From assembly GCA_943356435.1 (NCBI GenBank), contig CALREY010000004.1, forward strand, positions 62,001 through 126,000: DNA of 64,000 nucleotides, in the 5' to 3' direction. The translations under genes were made by a program, and so were the position numbers. Each line of letters starts with the position of its first letter. Within the stretch, counting starts at the first letter, position 1. Below the pieces are notes generated by a model. That model ran no database searches. It had not been told where the DNA came from and saw only the letters and a program-made list of their open reading frames with translations. This DNA comes from Candidatus Altimarinota bacterium (GTDB taxonomy: Bacteria > Patescibacteriota > Gracilibacteria > BD1-5 > UBA6164). Positions 21,934 to 33,142 of this stretch are shown piece after piece.

Positions 21934-24252
21934 TTAATAAGGTGAACTAGGAGGTGTAAAATTTGAAGAATACCTAGCTAATCATCTAGTAAATTTTACT
22001 TCATCTATATAAGCTACTTTATTATCTAACCAAGATCAATCATATTTTCATAAAACTATTGTACTATTGCTTAAAAAAGTTCAGCTACTAGGAAGATATC
22101 ATGCATTTATTCAATTAATAAACATACGAACACCTCAATTTGGATTATCTCTTTGTACTACAATATGATGCCATTGTGAAATATTAATATTACTAAGTCA
22201 TATCATTTGTGAATATCAGTTTCTTAGAATCATTTGATTTTGAACTGGTGAACTTCTATAGAAATATTCTAATGCAAATCAATTATTTCATTCTACACCA
22301 TTTCAGAAATTTAGTATTGGTATTCCATATCAAGATGAAGGTAATGAATTAATGTAAACCCAACATTCAAAAGTAAATGGCTGAGTTCATATTAAAAAGT
22401 CTTTATGTGTAGAACTAATATATCAAGCACTACCATTAGAATATAAACTACCTCATCAAAATTTACTTTGTAAATTAGTATTTTTAGCAGTTCAATAATT
22501 AGAAAAATTATGTCAATATTGATCTACATATGTAGTAGTTCAATTTAATCAGTCAAAATGCATTAACAAGGCTTCATTTGATCAAGTTGCAAATGAATTA
22601 ACAGGAACAGGAAAATTTGAATTGTATCTTGATATTCAATTGGTAAAACGCAATTCATCAACATATCAATGATAATCTTCAGTTGGTGAACTTCATGAAA
22701 TTCACATAAATATCTGTAAATTTCTATTCCTTATATTTTCAGTTATAGAATTTGTATTTACCAAGTTTCAATTGACAAATAATCTAATATTACTTCATTG
22801 CCTACTTACTGCTACATGATACCAAGTATTTAATTGTATTGAATTATTAGCTGAACTCAGATATACTATTGGTGTACTTGTAGTACCATATGCAAATGTA
22901 ACATTTTTATTATTTCAATTTACATATAATGAATAATCAAAATCACTTCAAGACTGTTTTTTACTTATAATACTTCAATATATAGATCTTCAAGTATAAG
23001 AACTAACATTTATCCATCACTCTATAGTAAAATCTTGTGTAGATAAATCATAAAAACTATTGTTATATTGGAAATACATACTATCACTAGATCATGAAAA
23101 AGACATACTACTTGAACCAAATTTACTTTTTGATGTACTAATTACTCATAAATCTCATCATGTTTGTAACGAATTTGATCATTTTTCATCTTTTATAATA
23201 GTACTATTATTTGATCATTCAAATTTTAACAATATTCATACATTATTCCAATTAGCATCAATACATGTTCAACTTTGAACTAATTCTCAATAATTACATT
23301 GATTTTGTGTATTTGTATCATTATTAATTCATGGAAGAATTTCTACATGTCATCAGAAATGATTATTTACTAAATTTCAACAATTATTTAATGCTGCTTT
23401 ACTAGGATTATTTAAATCAACTGGTGAATCTATTGCTTTTTTTATTTTATCATTGTCTTTTAATGTAGTTCAAGTATATGAATCTTGTAATCATTTACAT
23501 AACTGTAATCTAGGTAAAGGATCACTTCTATCTAATAAATCTTGACAACTACCAGTATCAGAATATGCAACTAAATTATTTGGTTTGAAATTGAATCATC
23601 AATTTACAGTAAATTTAGAGCTTCTAAAAGTAGCAGGTAGATTTTTAAATCAATTAAATACCAATCTCTCATTATTTACTATTTCCAATAAATCCCTACT
23701 CGTTTCTACATCATTTGAAATAATTGTAGGTATACTAATAACATTACAAGTAGTTCAAGTAGTTGTTTTAGTCATCAATCAATTATAATTTCCAGTTACT
23801 ATAGCAGTAGCATCTTCAACTCAAGCATTTACTTTTCAGTATTCATTTAATACTAATATATCGCTTTCTACTACTCATCATAGTTCATACTGATCTCTGT
23901 TTTGTGTTGTAGAATATGTATATTCTTTACCGCTTGATGGATCAAAGGGTATTTTATCTAATTTTGACAGATTTTTAAATACAGAATCTCAAAAACTTCA
24001 TTGATTCCATACATTTGATCAACTATAAGTTATATCAACACCATTTGTTGCTATAGGATATTTTCATGCTTCTAGTTGAAATAATTCTAGACTTGTCTTC
24101 ATACTAGATAAATCTGATACTCTAGCACTATCTCTAGCATTTGCACTATATCATTGTAATGAAATGAAAGCAATTGTACCTAAAATAGCTAGAATTAATA
24201 TAACTACTATTAACTCTACTAATGTGAATCATCTAATATTTATTTTTTGCAT
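21934..24252 (-). CDS. Pilin-like surface protein with two LamG-type domains
   Basis: 772 residues. Prepilin signal MQKINIRG/FTLVELIVVILILA; the Gly at the cleavage site is TGA. The shared pilin-adhesin module follows (GKYPIATNG, KLDKIPFDP, NYNGLM, NLPATFRSSKF, YSDTGSC, GLQDSY). The C-terminal half holds two concanavalin-like LamG/pentraxin domains with FTIEGWI, WYHVAVSR, IRLFVNG and YVDELRFTNG-type endings. It should be a surface lectin or adhesin assembled by, or anchored through, the type IV pilus machinery. It is adjacent to a third paralogue with leucine-rich repeats. Confidence 0.85.
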
Positions 24253-24374
24253 AATTTTATAATAATAATTAACATTTATAGTTTAACTATAAAATTTTAA
24301 ATATAAACTTTTTATTTTCTTTTCATTTTACTATTAATACAATAATAGTTTTTATAATTAGATTATGTAATTAA

Positions 24375-24413
24375 ATAAAAATGGAATGTAAATAATACAT
24401 TCCATTTTTATGC
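24375..24413 (-). terminator. Terminator of the LRR pilin-like gene
   Basis: AAAAATGGAATGTA pairs with TACATTCCATTTTT, directly after the TAG at 24424. Confidence 0.75.
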
Positions 24414-24423
24414 TTGTGATTAA

Positions 24424-26598
24424 CTAAAATGTTCAAGTTACTACTATATTAGTACCATTTCACTGAATAGTCATTCATCCTTGAGTAAGAGTGGAACTAT
24501 TTTCATCAAAATAGTTATTCAAATTTCATAAAGAAGTATTTCACTCTAATCATAGATTTATTAATTGGTTTAAATTTGATAATTCGCTTGGTAAGGTATT
24601 TAAATTATTATCATTTAAATATAAATATACTAAATTAGTTAGGTTTCAAATTGTTGTTGGTATTGATGTAATGTTTGGATTATTTCTAATGTTTAAAGTA
24701 TCCATATTTACTAAATTTCAAATTTCTGTAGGGATAGTAACTAAAGAATTATTGTTATCTATCATCAATGATGTTAGATTTATCAAATTTCATATTGTTG
24801 ATGGTAAATTAGAAATTCAAGTATCTGATATTGATAAAAATTCTAGTTTTGTTAAATTTCAAATTTCTGATGGTATAGAAGTCAAATTTAGGCAAGAATT
24901 TATTTCTAGATTAACTAGATTTGTTAAATTTCATATACTTGAAGGTATTGAAGTAAAATTATTTGTAGATATGTTTAAATCAGTTAATCAAACTAGATTT
25001 CCAATTCATATAGGAAATGTATTTAATAATGTGTTTTGTATATTTAATGTTTTTAATTTAGTTAAATTTCATAATTCATTTGTAATCAAACTTAAATCAT
25101 TTTGTTTTAAATCTAAGTATTCTAAATTGGTCAATGTTGATATAGAAGTAGGAATTTGTACTCAACATCCTCAGATTAACAATCATTTTATTTTTGTAAA
25201 AGACCATATTTCATTAGGTACTCATCATGAACAACTTCTATTAACAGTATAAAAATAATTATTCAAATTTGATAATAATGTAGAATTAGCAGACACATCT
25301 CATGAAAAATTTACTGAATACAAATTTGTAATTGAATTATATGTACTTACTAAATCATTTGTTAGAGCAGAATTATTATTTATAACTACTACTTTTACAT
25401 CATTACACCATTGTGTTTTTGTATATCATGTTGCAAAATCATCAGCATTTATATTATAATTTTTTTCTATATCAGAGTATATGTCAATATCATAATTTTT
25501 CCATACATTGTTTATAAGAGCTAATTGAGAGTCTGAAATACATGAGACATTAGTACTTACTGAGCTTGAATTTATTAATAATTTTCCTCCCAAATTATTA
25601 TTTACCAAATCCCCTACCAATTTCAATACTTCATTACTTGGACTATTAGTATCTATTACTACATCTACTACTCTCTTTATTTCTGGGTCACTTTGTACTA
25701 TTGTTCCACTATAACTATCTTGTAATCATTTCAATAATGTCACTCTTGATTCTGTTCATGATGCTGTGTTTTCTGTTATCTTTGCACAACTTCATGTATC
25801 ACTATATGACAGCAATTGATTTGGTACAAATGCAAATCATCCATCATTTTTGAATTTACTTTCTTTTAATGAACTTGGTAAATTTTTATATGATCTATAT
25901 ACTAGTCTTTGTTCTGTTACCAATTGTTGTAAGTCTGTTACACTTGTATCATTTGTTATTATACTTGGTAGACTAAATATTCTACATGTTACTCATGTTA
26001 AACTCTTAGCCATCATTCCATTATAATTTCATGTAGTATAGGCTTGAGCTTCTACTGTTCAGGCTGAAACCCCTCTCAATTCTCCCCTTATCAGGGGCGA
26101 TGAGGCTACTGCTGCTTGTTCCCCGCCTTGATAAGGAGGGGTTAGGGGTGGTCTGTAGCTAACTATATCACCTTCAGTCATTCATCATAGTTCATACTCA
26201 TTTCCATTACTTATTACTGAATATGTATATTCCTTTTCTGTTAATGGATCTACTGGTATTTTATCTAGTTTTGCTAGATTTGCATGTACTGTCTCTCAGA
26301 TTGTTCATTGTGTCCATACTACCGCTCAACTATATGTTATTTCTATTCCATTTGTTGGTTTTGGATATTTACCTGCATCTAGTTCAAATAATTCTAGACT
26401 TGTTTTTATAGCTGATAAATCTGATATTCTTGTACTATCTCTTGCATCTTCACTATATCAACTCAGTGATATAAATGCTATTGTTCATAATATGGCTAGT
26501 ATAGTTATTACTACTATTAACTCTACTAGGGTGAAAGCTGTTCTACCTCTCCCCTGACAAGGGGTGAATTGAGAGGGGTTTATTTTTTGTCTATGCAT
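24424..26598 (-). CDS. Pilin-like surface protein with C-terminal leucine-rich repeats
   Basis: 724 residues. The prepilin helix TAFTLVELIVVITILAILG follows a leader of about 23 residues, most of it encoded by a palindromic element (26545-26580). The shared pilin-adhesin module (GKYPKPTNG, KLDKIPVDPL, NLPSSLKESKF, SYSDTGSC) is interrupted in frame by two more elements (26068-26155). The C-terminal ~270 residues form about eleven leucine-rich repeats with pattern IPxxIGNLTNLxxLxLxxN, close to the NLxxLPxxIGNL type. Likely a surface protein-binding adhesin. The LRR repeats use TGA for the conserved Gly. Confidence 0.87.
26068..26103. repeat. Palindromic element in pilin gene (a)
   Basis: On the minus strand it reads CGCCCCTGATAAGGGGAG, encoding SPLIRGELRGVSA in frame. 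It faces copy b in the same gene. Confidence 0.8.
26118..26155. repeat. Palindromic element in pilin gene (b)
   Basis: On the minus strand it reads ACCACCCCTAACCCCTCCTT then ATCAAGGCGGGG, encoding RPPLTPPYQGGEQ in frame. It matches the copies at 46184 and 62990. Confidence 0.85.
26545..26580. repeat. Palindromic element forming a prepilin leader
   Basis: AACCCCTCTCAATTCACCC then CTTGTCAGGGGAGAGG on the minus strand. It encodes NPSQFTPCQGRG between the start codon and FTLVEL, so the element lies in the cleaved leader peptide. Confidence 0.85.
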
Positions 26599-26702
26599 AA
26601 TTTTTATTATTTGTAATTAATATTTAGTATAAAAAATAAATAAAAAAAACAAAATTTTATTTTTGTTTCATACTTGACTATATATTTATGATAATGTATA
26701 TG

Positions 26703-26730
26703 TCAAAAGCCAACATAAGTTGGCTTTTAA
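26703..26730 (-). terminator. Terminator after the small gene at 26748
   Basis: AAAAGCCAAC pairs with GTTGGCTTTT. It follows the TGA at 26748-26750 by about 20 bases. The first in-frame TAA (26727-26729) lies inside the stem. Confidence 0.75.
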
Positions 26731-26747
26731 AAAATCAGAAATCAAAA

Positions 26748-26954
26748 TCAGAGAGGAACTTTGTTATCCAAAATAAATTGATTTTGCAATTCATTTATAG
26801 GTATCTGCAAATGTTCAGATAACTGACTCCAAGCTCTTTCTAAAATCTTAGACCAAGTATAACTATCTTTGATTGTAATATATACTTTATTAACAGATCC
26901 TTTTTTAGAAAAAGCTACAGTTCTTTTCCTTATTTCTTCACCATTTTCGTACAT
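26748..26954 (-). CDS. Small orphan protein, possibly standard-code origin (TGA stop)
   Basis: 68 residues if TGA is stop (MYENGEEIRKRTVAFSKKGS ... ILDNKVPL). If TGA is Gly it adds GFGFLIF and ends at TAA 26727, inside the terminator stem. Unlike neighbours it has a strong SD (AAAAAGGAGAAAATATG), a TTGACA/TATAAT promoter just upstream, and its internal glycines are GGN. These traits suggest import from a standard-code bacterium. No family recognised; the protein is basic with a helical C-terminal half. Which stop is used in this host is open. Confidence 0.6.
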   Translation of the reverse strand: MYENGEEIRKRTVAFSKKGSVNKVYITIKDSYTWSKILERAWSQLSEHLQIPINELQNQFILDNKVPL

Positions 26955-27025
26955 ATTTTCTCCTTTTTTGTTGTTGTAGAATTTTGGTAGGATGAATTAT
27001 ATAAATATTTTTTTATTGTCAAATA

Positions 27026-27052
27026 ATAAAATAGTAATTTATTACTATTTTA
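27026..27052 (-). terminator. Terminator of der
   Basis: AAAATAGTAA pairs with TTACTATTTT; it overlaps the der stop codon. Confidence 0.65.
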
Positions 27053-28426
27053 TTTACTTATATCCTTAGTTTTACCTCTTCATTTGTACTCTATTACTAT
27101 TGGTGTTCCAAAAAATCAGAAATTATCTCTTATTCTATTTTCTAGATATCTCTTGTATGAGAAGTGAAAATGTCATGGATTATTTACTGTTAATACAAAT
27201 TTTGGTGGATTTACATCTACTTGTGATCAATAATATATTTTAGGTGAATGAGCTTTTCTAGTACCAGTTGGTGGATGTTTATAAACTACTTGTTCCATGA
27301 AATTATTAAATATTCATGTTTTTACTCTTTTAAATCTTTCATTTTTTATATTTGCTGCTGATTCTAGTATTTCATCAACTCTTTTTCTATCTGTTGCTGA
27401 AGTAAATATTACAGATACCCAAGGTAAAAATTCTACTTTTGATTTCAGATATTCTATATATCTGTTCATCATTTTTTCTTTATCTACACCTGGTTTAGCT
27501 AATACTTTGTCCCATTTATTTACTACTATTACCAATCATTTATTTTCTTCTAAAGCTCTATTGATAATAGTCAAATCTCAGTGTACAATTCAATCATAAC
27601 CATCTATAACAACAGCAACTACATCAGCTCTAGTAATAGATCTCTCAGTTCTCATAACTGACCAATCTTCTATATTTCTCACTCATACTTTTGATATTCT
27701 TCTGATTCATGCAGTATCAATTAATACGAAATTAGTATCATTGAAATGAAATTTAGTATCTATACTATCCCTAGTTGTACCAGACATATCTTTTACCATT
27801 ACTCTATTTTCACCAGTAATAGCATTGATTAGACTAGATTTACCTACATTTGGTCTACCTACCATTGCCAATTTTACATAAGTATCATCTACTTCTTCAT
27901 GTTCGAAATTCAATCATCTAGAAGTCAAAAATTTCGCTACATAATCCTTTAATTCTCTTATTCAGTCATTATGTGATACAGAAACAGGGAAAAAATCTAG
28001 AGCTTCACAAAATCAAGCAAGCGAATATGCTTCCATCTTTTTAGCTTCATTATCTGCTTTATTTGCTACTACGATAATATCTTTTATCTTGTTTTCTCTT
28101 AATACTCTTAGTACTTGTTCATCCAATTCTGTTACTCTATCATACTCAATAAGCCAGATTAAAAGATCACTTTCTTTTATAGCTTTTTGAGTTCTATTTG
28201 CTATATCTATAGCTATTTCATCAGTTTTACTAGAAAAATCTAATCATCCAGAATCAGACACAATATAAGTCATATTGTGTTCTGCATCTTTGTATTCATA
28301 CTCTGAAATATCCCTAGTAGTACCTTCCTCATCGGCTACTATGGCTATTTTATGACCAGTATACATGTTGAAAAAACTAGATTTTCATACATTTGGTCTA
28401 CCTATAATTGTTACTTTTGCTAACAT
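27050..28426 (-). CDS. der: GTPase Der (EngA), ribosome assembly
   Basis: 458 residues with two tandem G domains, the hallmark of Der. The first starts [15 protein letters not shown] with DSGGLD and NKAD; the second has [34 protein letters not shown] and NKWD. A C-terminal KH-like domain ([36 protein letters not shown]) completes the family architecture. It acts in maturation of the 50S ribosomal subunit. All G motifs are intact. No SD precedes the ATG. Confidence 0.96.
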
Positions 28427-28596
28427 TTTTTTGATAATATTTAGATAATAATTTTTTTATAAAGGAAGTATATTGATTTTTTCAAAAAAACAAGTTTAAA
28501 TAAAAATTAATTATATATTATTTATATTTTTTATAATTCTCTTGACATTATATTATTTTATTGTATTATATCAGATATTATATTTAACTTTAATAT

Positions 28597-29103
28597 ATGA
28601 GCAACATTTCAAGATTATCAAAAATAATGGATAAAAAAATAGTTCAAATAGATACAATCAATAATAATCAACATCATCTAGAAATAAAATGAGAATGAGT
28701 AAGTTATTTTTCTAATAACTGAGAAACTTTAATATTAGACTGAGAATTAGAAATAAAATCAAGAAATGTAACTACTAATATTGAAAAATTCTCGACTAGA
28801 GTTACAGATATAGTATGTTGAAGAAATGATAGTTACATGGTAATATGTAAACATATAGAATCTGAATGAAAAAGGATTATTAATCATATAAATCTAATAT
28901 TATCAGTTGAACATGGTATAAATCAAGATGTGCTAAATAAAGTAGATAGATTGAGAGCTAAAAGAAAACTTAATCATGATGAAGAAATAGAGCTAGAAAA
29001 ATTGGAACAAGAATTATCTGCAGACAACATAGAAATCAAAGAAAAATATTTATTACAAAGAAATTTGAATAGAAATCATGAATGAGAAATAGTATTATTC
29101 TAA
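28597..29103 (+). CDS. Hypothetical protein
   Basis: 168 residues starting MSNISRLSKIMDKKIVQIDT. The N-terminal ~100 residues look like beta strands (HHLEIKGEGVSYF, LILDGELEIK); the C-terminal third is a charged helix (VDRLRAKRKLNHDEEIEL). No signal peptide or membrane segment. It is divergent from der, and about 170 bp of AT-rich sequence between them should hold both promoters. Six TGA Gly codons mark it as native. Family not recognised. Confidence 0.7.
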
Positions 29104-29107
29104 ATAA

Positions 29108-29150
29108 TGGAGAAACCCCCTAAGCATGCTTAGGGGGTTTCTTGATTTTT
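29108..29150 (+). terminator. Strong rho-independent terminator
   Basis: GAAACCCCCTAAG and CTTAGGGGGTTTC around a CATG loop, then TTGATTTTT. It ends the gene at 28597-29103. Confidence 0.9.
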
Positions 29151-29154
29151 GTCA

Positions 29155-29258
29155 GGATACACACAGTGATGGCATAAATATACTCTTTTCGAATAAATTT
29201 ATGTAATCACTGACATAATCTAACTGGATACATTTTTTTCAATTTGCTGTAAGTATCC
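29155..29258. other. Nested inverted repeats downstream of a small orphan gene
   Basis: CAGTGAT-GG-CATAAAT (29164-29179) is complementary to ATTTATG-TA-ATCACTG (29197-29212), a long stem with one symmetric mismatch bubble. GGATAC occurs at 29155 and 29226, and GTATCC at 29253. It lies in the 3' region of the minus-strand gene at 29271. It could be an RNA structure, an operator or a mobile-element end; nothing decides. Confidence 0.5.
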
Positions 29259-29270
29259 AAGTGGTGTTAC

Positions 29271-29480
29271 TTATCTTTCTACTGGATCATCTGCTTCATC
29301 AGCATCAGGTCCATAATCAACTTTATAAATATCGTGGAAATGACCTAATTTTTTAAATTCACCTGTTTCTTCTTCAAATTCATCAATTTGAACATGATGA
29401 AGCTTAAGGAATTCAATTGTTTGGTCATCGTAGAAATTTTCTATACCATTTGTTTTTGTTTCTATTTCGTCATCATACAT
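29271..29480 (-). CDS. Small acidic orphan protein, possibly standard-code origin
   Basis: 69 residues starting MYDDEIETKTNGIENFYDDQ and ending DEADDPVER, stop TAA. It is very acidic, with no signal or membrane segment. It has a strong SD (AAAAGGAGAATATCTATG), and its four glycines are all GGN, unlike native neighbours. With the genes at 26748 and 41546 it forms a set of tiny SD-bearing genes. No family recognised. Confidence 0.6.
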   Translation of the reverse strand: MYDDEIETKTNGIENFYDDQTIEFLKLHHVQIDEFEEETGEFKKLGHFHDIYKVDYGPDADEADDPVER

Positions 29481-29617
29481 AGATATTCTCCTTTTAAAAT
29501 GATGATTTTGTTTATGTTTCTATACTTACATATTATTATATATTTCCATATAGATGCAACAACACCCGCTGTTACACAAACAGATTTATATACTTTTTTA
29601 TTTAAAAGTCAAGAAAA

Positions 29618-31087
29618 TTATAATTTTTTGATGTAATTCAATATCTCTATTACTTTTCTTTTTGTATCTGTTGTTAGATTATCTACTATCTCAAATCTAT
29701 TATCTTCTTGCTTTAGTTTATCTAATATTACTTTTTTTCAATTTAATTTTTTGTACAAAATCTTTCATATCCAAATAGGATATTTTAATTGTGAATTATC
29801 AATACTTAATTCTTTCTTAAATCATTCTACAAATTGTAAATCATTTGCGGATAATTTCGCAAAATAAAAATCTGTTAAAAATTGCTTTATATCAATATTA
29901 CTCTGTAATATTGATATAATATTTTTATTTCATCTACTATATGTTACTTCTTTTCTATTTGCTCATTTTTCATACAAACTTACAAATCTTTTGTATCTCA
30001 GTGCTGTATCCAAAGATTTAACATCTATGTTTTTTTCCTGACTTGATCAGTCTTTTGTTGATAATCTATTATACACTTTTAATATTTCAAGCATATCAAA
30101 AAAATCATAATTTTCTGCTATCCATGAATTTATCATTGAAGGAGTTACCTTTGAGTCTGTTTTTAATTTTCACAAAGCTACTTGTCTTTCAGAAACAGAT
30201 GCTAGTCATTCTTCTGATTCTAAATATCATTCTCAAAAAATATTTAATGTTTTCAAATTATTATCTCATCTAAGCATATGCACAGATATTTCATGATCTA
30301 TAAGCTTTAATAATCTTGATAATTTTATTTGTTTGTATTTTGATGGTACAATCAATGCTTTTTCTTCATTAGACACTTTGAAATTACCAGCATCTCTATA
30401 AATTATTTGCCAATCATTTAATCAATACAAGTCCAGTATCATTTGAAATATTTTTATTGCATCATTTATATTTATTTCTTTATCTGTTTCTTTATCAATT
30501 TTTTCTTTTTTATCCAGTTTTTTATCTGCTTCAAAATTTGGATTATGTTTTTTTAAAATATCGACGAAAAGTGTTTTTTCTTCATCAGTTAATTTATCTG
30601 AAAATTTATAATACAATTCAGAAAGATGATTGATAATATTATTTTCAATAGTTTTATCTGATGATATCTCAGGTCAATAAATAACATCTTGTAGAATATT
30701 TACTCTTCTTAGATATTTTTTTCTATCATTTTCCTCCAAATCATATCATGCTTTTTCTGCTTCTAAATAAATAGAATTTTTTAATAGTATAAATTTCAAT
30801 CACTTAAAATTTATATTATTCAGTAAAAAATTCTTTTCAGTATTACTTATATTTTTATCATGAATTAATAGTTTTTTTTGTTTTTTTAGTTCTTCTAATC
30901 TAGTGTTAAATTCATTTATTATTTCTTCTATATCTAGCTTTGTTATTTTTTGTTTTTGACTAAAAAATTTTTTATTAGTAAATGTGTTATCATCATTTTT
31001 TACATATTCTATTTCTCATATGAATTCTTTTGAATAATCTCTTACTATTGATTGTACAATATCTATATTTGTTTTTATTAGTGACAT
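29618..31087 (-). CDS. DUF1704 family (MATCAP-like) metallopeptidase
   Basis: 489 residues. After an N-terminal helical region of ~200 residues, the core has NFKVSNEEKALIVPS, then LIDHEISVHMLRG (HExxxH, His265, Glu266, His270) and, downstream, GYLESEEGLASVSE. The HExxxH plus (Q/E)EGLA pair defines the DUF1704/QEGLA family, whose animal members MATCAP1/2 are tubulin carboxypeptidases and whose bacterial members have no firm substrate. Metal-binding residues look intact, so a peptidase activity is likely. No signal peptide. It is on its own strand with aspS upstream, separated by a terminator. Confidence 0.8.
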
Positions 31088-31145
31088 ACTAGAAATATTA
31101 ATATTAAATTTTATAAATTATATCATAAATATAATTTTATATCAA

Positions 31146-31183
31146 AAAAAGTTAGATAATTTATATTATCTAACTTTTTTGTT
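31146..31183 (-). terminator. Terminator of aspS
   Basis: AAAAAAGTTAGATAA pairs with TTATCTAACTTTTTT, directly after the aspS TAA. Confidence 0.8.
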
Positions 31184-31185
31184 TA

Positions 31186-32970
31186 TTAATCTTTGTCTTC
31201 TTCTACTACAGCTATATGTAATTCATCTAATTGTTCTTGTTCTATGAAACTTGGTGCATTCATCATCAAATCTTGTGCTTTTCATGATTTAGGGAAAGCA
31301 TATACTTCTCTGATATTGTTTTCATCTTTTAATATCATCATAAATCTATCCATACCTATCGCAAATCATCCATGTGGAGGTACTCAGTATTGAAATGCTT
31401 CGTACATAGCTCCAAATTTATCTATTACTTCTTGTTTGCTTCTTCATACTTTTTCAAATGCCATTACTAGTGATTCTACATCATGATTACGTATTGAACC
31501 AGATAGTATTTCAAAACCATTACAAGCTAAATCGTATTGTACTGATTTAATAGATAGTAAATCTTCATTATTAAATGCTTCTACTCACCCTTTTGGCATA
31601 GAAAATGGATTGTGACCGAAATCTATTTTTCCTGTGATTTCATTTTCTTCAAACATTGGGAAGTCAGTAATAAAGCAAAATGATAATAGATTTTTATCTG
31701 CTAAGTTGAATTTATCTCTCAGTTCAAGTCTGACTACATTTAATACTTTTACTGCTTTTTCGAAATCATTAGCTGAGAAAAATATTACATCTCCATTTTT
31801 TGGTTGCAATCTAGCTTCCATTTCTGATATTTCAGCTTCTCACATAAATTTCAGTATAGGTGATCTTTTCCCTGTTTCTTCTTTATCATCATATATTATG
31901 TATGCTAAACCTTTAGCTCATGCATTTTGTGCAGTTTTAGTAAGTTCATCTATTTGTTTTCTAGATATTTCTTGTCATTCTAATTTGATTGCTTTTACTA
32001 CTCATCCTGATTCTACCACTGATTTAAATACTGCAAATTCACTATTAGAATAAATATCAGTCAAATCAACAAATCTCAAATCAAATCTCAAATCAGGTTT
32101 ATCTGTACCATAGTTTTCCATAGCTTCTTCATAACTCATGCTATAAAAAGTATTGTTATATATAGTTTTTTCTGATAAGTTTTTAACTGCATCTCTCAAA
32201 TAGCTTTCAACTACTCAGAATATATCATCTTGTTCTACAAAAGACATTTCACAATCGATTTGATAAAATTCACATGCATGTCTATCAGCTCTAGGATCTT
32301 CATCTCTGAAACATGGTGCAATTTGGAAATATTTATCTATTCAACCAACCATTAATAATTGTTTGTATTGTTGAGGTGCTTGAGGTAAAGCATAAAATTT
32401 ACCTGGATGAAGTCTAGAAGGCACAACGAAATCTCTAGCTCATTCAGGACTAGATACTGTAAATATTGGAGTTTGTACATCTAGGAAATCATTATCAGTA
32501 AACCAATTTCTAGTAAAATTTAAAAATCTAGATCTAAATTTTACATTTTCTAAAGCTTTTTTTCTTCTTAAATCTATATATCTATGTTTGTATCTGATTT
32601 CTTCATTTGATAATTCTCCATGTTCATCCAACTCAAAAGGAGGTGTTTTAGACTTAGATAATAATATTACATTTTTTACTATTATTTCTATCTCACCTGT
32701 TTGTAAATTTTTATTACTTTGTCATTCTGGTCTATTTCTAACTATTCATTCTACAGTTATTACATATTCAGATCTAAATGTATTTGCAGTTTCCCATGAT
32801 GTTTTGTCATCCTCTGGATCGAAAACAACTTGAGTAATACCATATCTATCTCTCAAATCAATAAATATTATTCAACCATGATCTCTTCTATTTGATACCC
32901 AACCAGATAATTTAACTTTTTCACCTACATTTTCATTATTTAAATCGTTACAAGTATGTGTTCTTAACAT
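31186..32970 (-). CDS. aspS: Aspartyl-tRNA synthetase, bacterial type
   Basis: 594 residues, the normal bacterial length. The N-terminal OB-fold anticodon domain ([21 protein letters not shown]) is followed by class II motif 2 ([14 protein letters not shown]), the bacterial GAD insertion, and motif 3 ([18 protein letters not shown]). It charges tRNA-Asp. Most glycines in the conserved motifs are GGN, with a few TGA. Short native leader, no SD. Confidence 0.97.
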
Positions 32971-33142
32971 TTTTCTATTATAATTAAATTAAAAATCTAC
33001 TTTAGTATATTAAAAATGTGTAAAAATCAAGAAAATATGATTATTTTTAAAAAACTCAAAACTAAATTGCAATATTTTTGACTTAATAAATTTTTTATAG
33101 TAATATTTATAAATAAACAATTATTTAATAACTTATAAAAAT

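Noticed and set aside
24671-25252. Plus-strand open frame of 193 codons
   Set aside because: It is the mirror of the leucine-rich repeats on the minus strand; periodic KFxxxxGI text only reflects the repeat. No start signal or family.
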